From: Apricaphanius iberus
Lineage: Eukaryota; Chordata; Actinopteri; Cyprinodontiformes; Aphaniidae
Length of the DNA: 64,000 bases
Assembly (NCBI GenBank): GCA_028564705.1
Contig: JAPXFQ010002732.1
Span: forward strand, 744,001 to 808,000
Reading direction: 5' to 3'
Both the position numbers and the translations under genes were made by a program. Below the pieces are notes generated by a model, which was given only the letters and a program-made list of their open reading frames with translations, did no database searches and was not told the DNA's origin. Of the stretch, positions 61,350-64,000 are shown in pieces (the stretch's first letter is position 1; each line of letters opens with the position of its first letter).

Positions 61350-62110
61350 TGTCAAAAATAATAGAACGGCCAATCTTTCACTTGCCATGAATTTATGTCT
61401 TTGATTACCCAGAAGCTTTGGGAAAAAATGCCATGAGGGTAGAATTTCTGGAAAAAAAGACAAACCCACAGTCAAACATGGTGGTAGCATGACAGATGGG
61501 AAGGACTTGACATGTAGTTGTACATCGTAACATATTATATTTTCCCTTCCCTCTGTCTTAGCTAAGTGTGGACATCAGCATTCAATGCAAACTCAAAAAG
61601 TCAAATCAAATATGATACACAATTATAGATTATTTTATTACTCTGACTGAGAAATCAGTTTTACCTTTAGATCTATAACCAAAATAAATTCAGAGTAGCA
61701 TATCATGGTATGTAAAATAAAGAAATAGTTTGTTTGTTTTTTGTTTTTTTTTAAATCAGAAAAAAGTGAGATTTGTGTTTGTATCCAGCACCCTAGATCT
61801 GATACCCCTAAACAAAGGCCAGCACAAAGTCACCTAATTAGGAAAAAAGAGTCCCTTCATGTGTAATCTATTGTAAAATTACCTTTTATCATCCCTATTG
61901 TGACACAGGGTGGTGGCATCATCATGTTGGATGCCGAGAGTTAAGCTAGTGAATGTGGATTAGGTCAATAGCCTAACATAAAGCAGGAAGTACAACAGGA
62001 GAGTTTCAAATGTATCATAATAATATTGTAGTCCAGTTTGTTAATTGCACTGGTTTAAAAAAAAAGAACAAAGAAAAGAAAATAAATTATTTGAAAAAAA
62101 TAGGAGGCTG
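61350..62110 (+). repeat. Scattered Tc1-like relic
   Basis: It contains cacagtcaaacatggtggta near 61469 and tgacacagggtggtggcatc near 61900, both echoes of the VKHGGGSIM region, in degenerate context. The boundaries are not clear. Confidence 0.35.
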
Positions 62111-62399
62111 AACACTTAGTCCTTTCCACATCAAGCCGTTATTATTTATTTATTTATTTAATTTTTTTTTTTATCAATATACATTTTTAACTCTATAATA
62201 ATGCCCAACTATGCGCTAATTTAAAAAAAAAGATGTAAGATAAGATTAGGGGTTTTAGAGCGTGGAAGAGGAAGAAGTACATTGATAACACTGTTGTTGG
62301 GAAATAATTCAACTCAAAATATTGAACCTTTTGAATTCTTTGAATTCTGAATTCTTCTGGAGATTTGTATGTATTCCTTTCTGGCGCATATTTAAAACC

Positions 62400-62499
62400 A
62401 GCAGGGGGCGATATTGACACTTTCAGCCGGTTTGTGAACGGCCAATCAAGCGTCGACTAAGAAAACGTCATCAAACTGCGACACGGACGCACTGCAGTG
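62400..62499 (+). promoter_or_regulatory. Likely rae1 promoter and non-coding exon 1
   Basis: A CCAAT box lies at 62442-62446 in a CpG-containing stretch, and a donor-like gcagtg/gtgagc is at 62499/62500. A clear acceptor (ttttcctgcag/ccgtgc) at 63080/63081 then opens the first coding exon. A short non-coding first exon of rae1 is inferred. Confidence 0.45.
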
Positions 62500-63109
62500 G
62501 TGAGCGCCACACCTTGGCAGGGTAATAATATAGGTTTGTTAGTTTTGGAGTTTTCATTTTGCAGTTTTATTTAACCCATTAAACCTTCTTGTTTTGATGC
62601 AGTGTATAGGCACATCCGCTAATATTGAAATAACGCATAAAGAAGTTTCTAATGTATTTAGCTCTGGAGCTAAAGAGGAACGGAGCTAACGTTAGCTCTC
62701 GAGGTGGCCGCTCAATCGTATTTATTTCTTACTTTTATTAAATCAAAACTTAACACTTATACCTTTATTTATTTATTAGGTTATATAGACAATTAGCGAT
62801 TCATGTATTTGTTTAAAAGCAATATGCAGTTAGCGCTGACCTGTTGTTAGCAGCACCGTTACTTTTAGCTCTCAAGCTACTCCATATCTCACGTCTTCAA
62901 ATGATCTTTCAGGATTTTTATATTTACCCAGTTTAGTTTGACAGCCATTTTTAAAACAAGATCAAATACCCTCAGTAAACATATGTCTGTATTAGACACA
63001 TTTAGATAATTTGTATTAAAATGTTAATAGTTTTGTTTTCTTGAAATAAGTGGAGCTCATCGCTGTGACTTTTCCTGCAGCCGTGCATCAGGTGCGACTT
63101 TAATGCATT

Positions 63110-63402
63110 ATGAGTTTGTTTGCAACGGCTTCCAGTTTTGGGACAGGAGGGACTGGCGTTTTTGGAAGCACGACAACAGACAGCCATAATCCAATGAAGG
63201 TACATTGAATCTATAAAGAGGGAAAAGCTGTATAGAGTGCTATAATGCCTCTGTGCATCTCGAGCCACTCACCTGTTTTTCTGTTTTGCTCTCACAGGAT
63301 GTTGAAGTGACCTCACCTCCCGATGACAGCATCAGCTGTCTGGCTTTCAGTCCTCCGACCATGCCGGGGAACTTTCTGATTGCTGGATCCTGGGCCAATG
63401 AT
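63110..63402 (+). CDS. RAE1 mRNA export factor, first two coding exons (partial)
   Basis: RAE1 is a WD40 beta-propeller that binds the GLEBS motif of NUP98, helps export mRNA at nuclear pores and contributes to spindle assembly. Coding exon 1 is 63110-63199 ([20 protein letters not shown]...) and exon 2 is 63298-63402 ([20 protein letters not shown]...GSWAND). The donors and acceptor are GT-AG and phase 0. These 65 residues match the human N terminus closely, including the Gly/Ser/Thr/Phe-rich leader and the start of the first WD repeat. The rest of the gene lies beyond the right edge. The start is the first ATG after the 63081 acceptor. It is divergent from bmp7, as in other vertebrates. Confidence 0.9.
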
Positions 63403-64000
63403 GTGAGTTATCTGCTGAGTCAGTTAACAGATATCTATGTAGACTGACTATTGAAACCAGCAAAAAAAAAAAAACTAAGGGGGAAATCCAGTAACTAGAG
63501 ATGACCGATCCGAATTTGTGGATGATTTCCGACCCAGGTTGTGTGTTAGTTAATTGCTGTTGTAAAGCATCACTAAAACACAGGTATCTAGGTGTTTTTT
63601 TCATGGACAATGTAGGTATGTGCCTATAACTGTGGCAACTGTGCCCTTGGGCAAGGCGCTTTACCGCCTACCAAGCCCCGTATTGGTGCCTAAATGTGTG
63701 TGCCCGTTTTTGAGGGTGACTATGGCTCCAGTGTAAAGTCCTTTTGAGCGTTCAGGATGACCAGAGAAGTGAAATAAAGTTTCAGTCCATTTAACTGAAA
63801 TTTTTGATAGACTGTATTCCTTTCCAAATTCAGTGTACTGGTGTGACAGAGAGTGATGCCAACTCTGTGGTAGGCTTGCGTGGTATACCGAAAATTTACC
63901 TATACCGAAATGTACGACTGTTACCAATGTCATCTTGCCTAATGTTGGTAAATTTGATATATATAAATAAAAGAAAATATGTTTTGTTTTTTAAAAATGG
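63403..64000 (+). other. rae1 intron (start)
   Basis: No further exon is visible before the window ends. A pair of diverged MITE-like fragments is suggested by agatgaccgatccgaatttg near 63500 and ggtataccgaaaatttac near 63882. Confidence 0.5.

Overview
The window looks like a ray-finned (probably percomorph teleost) fish chromosome. It has compact vertebrate gene structures with GT-AG introns, and very many Tc1-like, hAT-like, Harbinger-like, L1-like and CR1/L2/Rex1-like elements of the kinds typical of fish. I cannot name the species. No prokaryotic operons, CRISPR arrays, rRNA or tRNA genes were seen.

Three host genes can be read with confidence. (1) 30541-33146 (+): a short ataxin-1 family protein with an AXH domain split by one intron, with a likely non-coding first exon and promoter near 23.6-24.1 kb. 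(2) 39211-54991 (-): a complete seven-exon BMP7 gene of 426 codons with all splice sites, signal peptide, prodomain, furin-type site and seven-cysteine ligand. (3) 63110 to beyond the right edge (+): the first two coding exons of RAE1, an mRNA export WD40 protein. BMP7 and RAE1 are neighbours in other vertebrates, so the block is conserved synteny. The ataxin-1-like gene is convergent with bmp7, as ATXN1 and BMP6 are on human chromosome 6p, which suggests an old duplicated block.

Region by region: 1-3085 is AT-rich flank with no sure gene. 3098-11304 is one L1-type insertion bounded by a 15-bp target-site duplication and a poly(A) tail. It has an open ORF1, an open endonuclease half of ORF2, a deleted and decayed reverse transcriptase, and a 3-kb very G-rich 3' block. 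12822-15693 is a 5'-truncated CR1/L2/Rex1-group element whose single long ORF is broken by one extra A in an A-run. 15.7-23 kb is intergenic. 23-30 kb holds the putative ataxin-1-like promoter plus Tc1-like and MITE relics. 33-39 kb and the bmp7 introns carry Tc1-like relics, a THAP-related remnant, a Harbinger-like TIR element with TTA duplications, hAT-like MITEs and a Rex1-like 3' fragment about 50 bp from the exon 2 acceptor. 55-62.4 kb between bmp7 and rae1 is repeats and AT-rich sequence, and SPO11 was not recognised there.

The most unusual item is the L1 insertion. Its termini look recent, yet its reverse transcriptase half is wrecked while ORF1 and the endonuclease are open. That suggests a mobilised half-L1 family, reminiscent of mammalian HAL1, with a 5' end carrying a TCTCGCGAGA palindrome and a YY1-like site.
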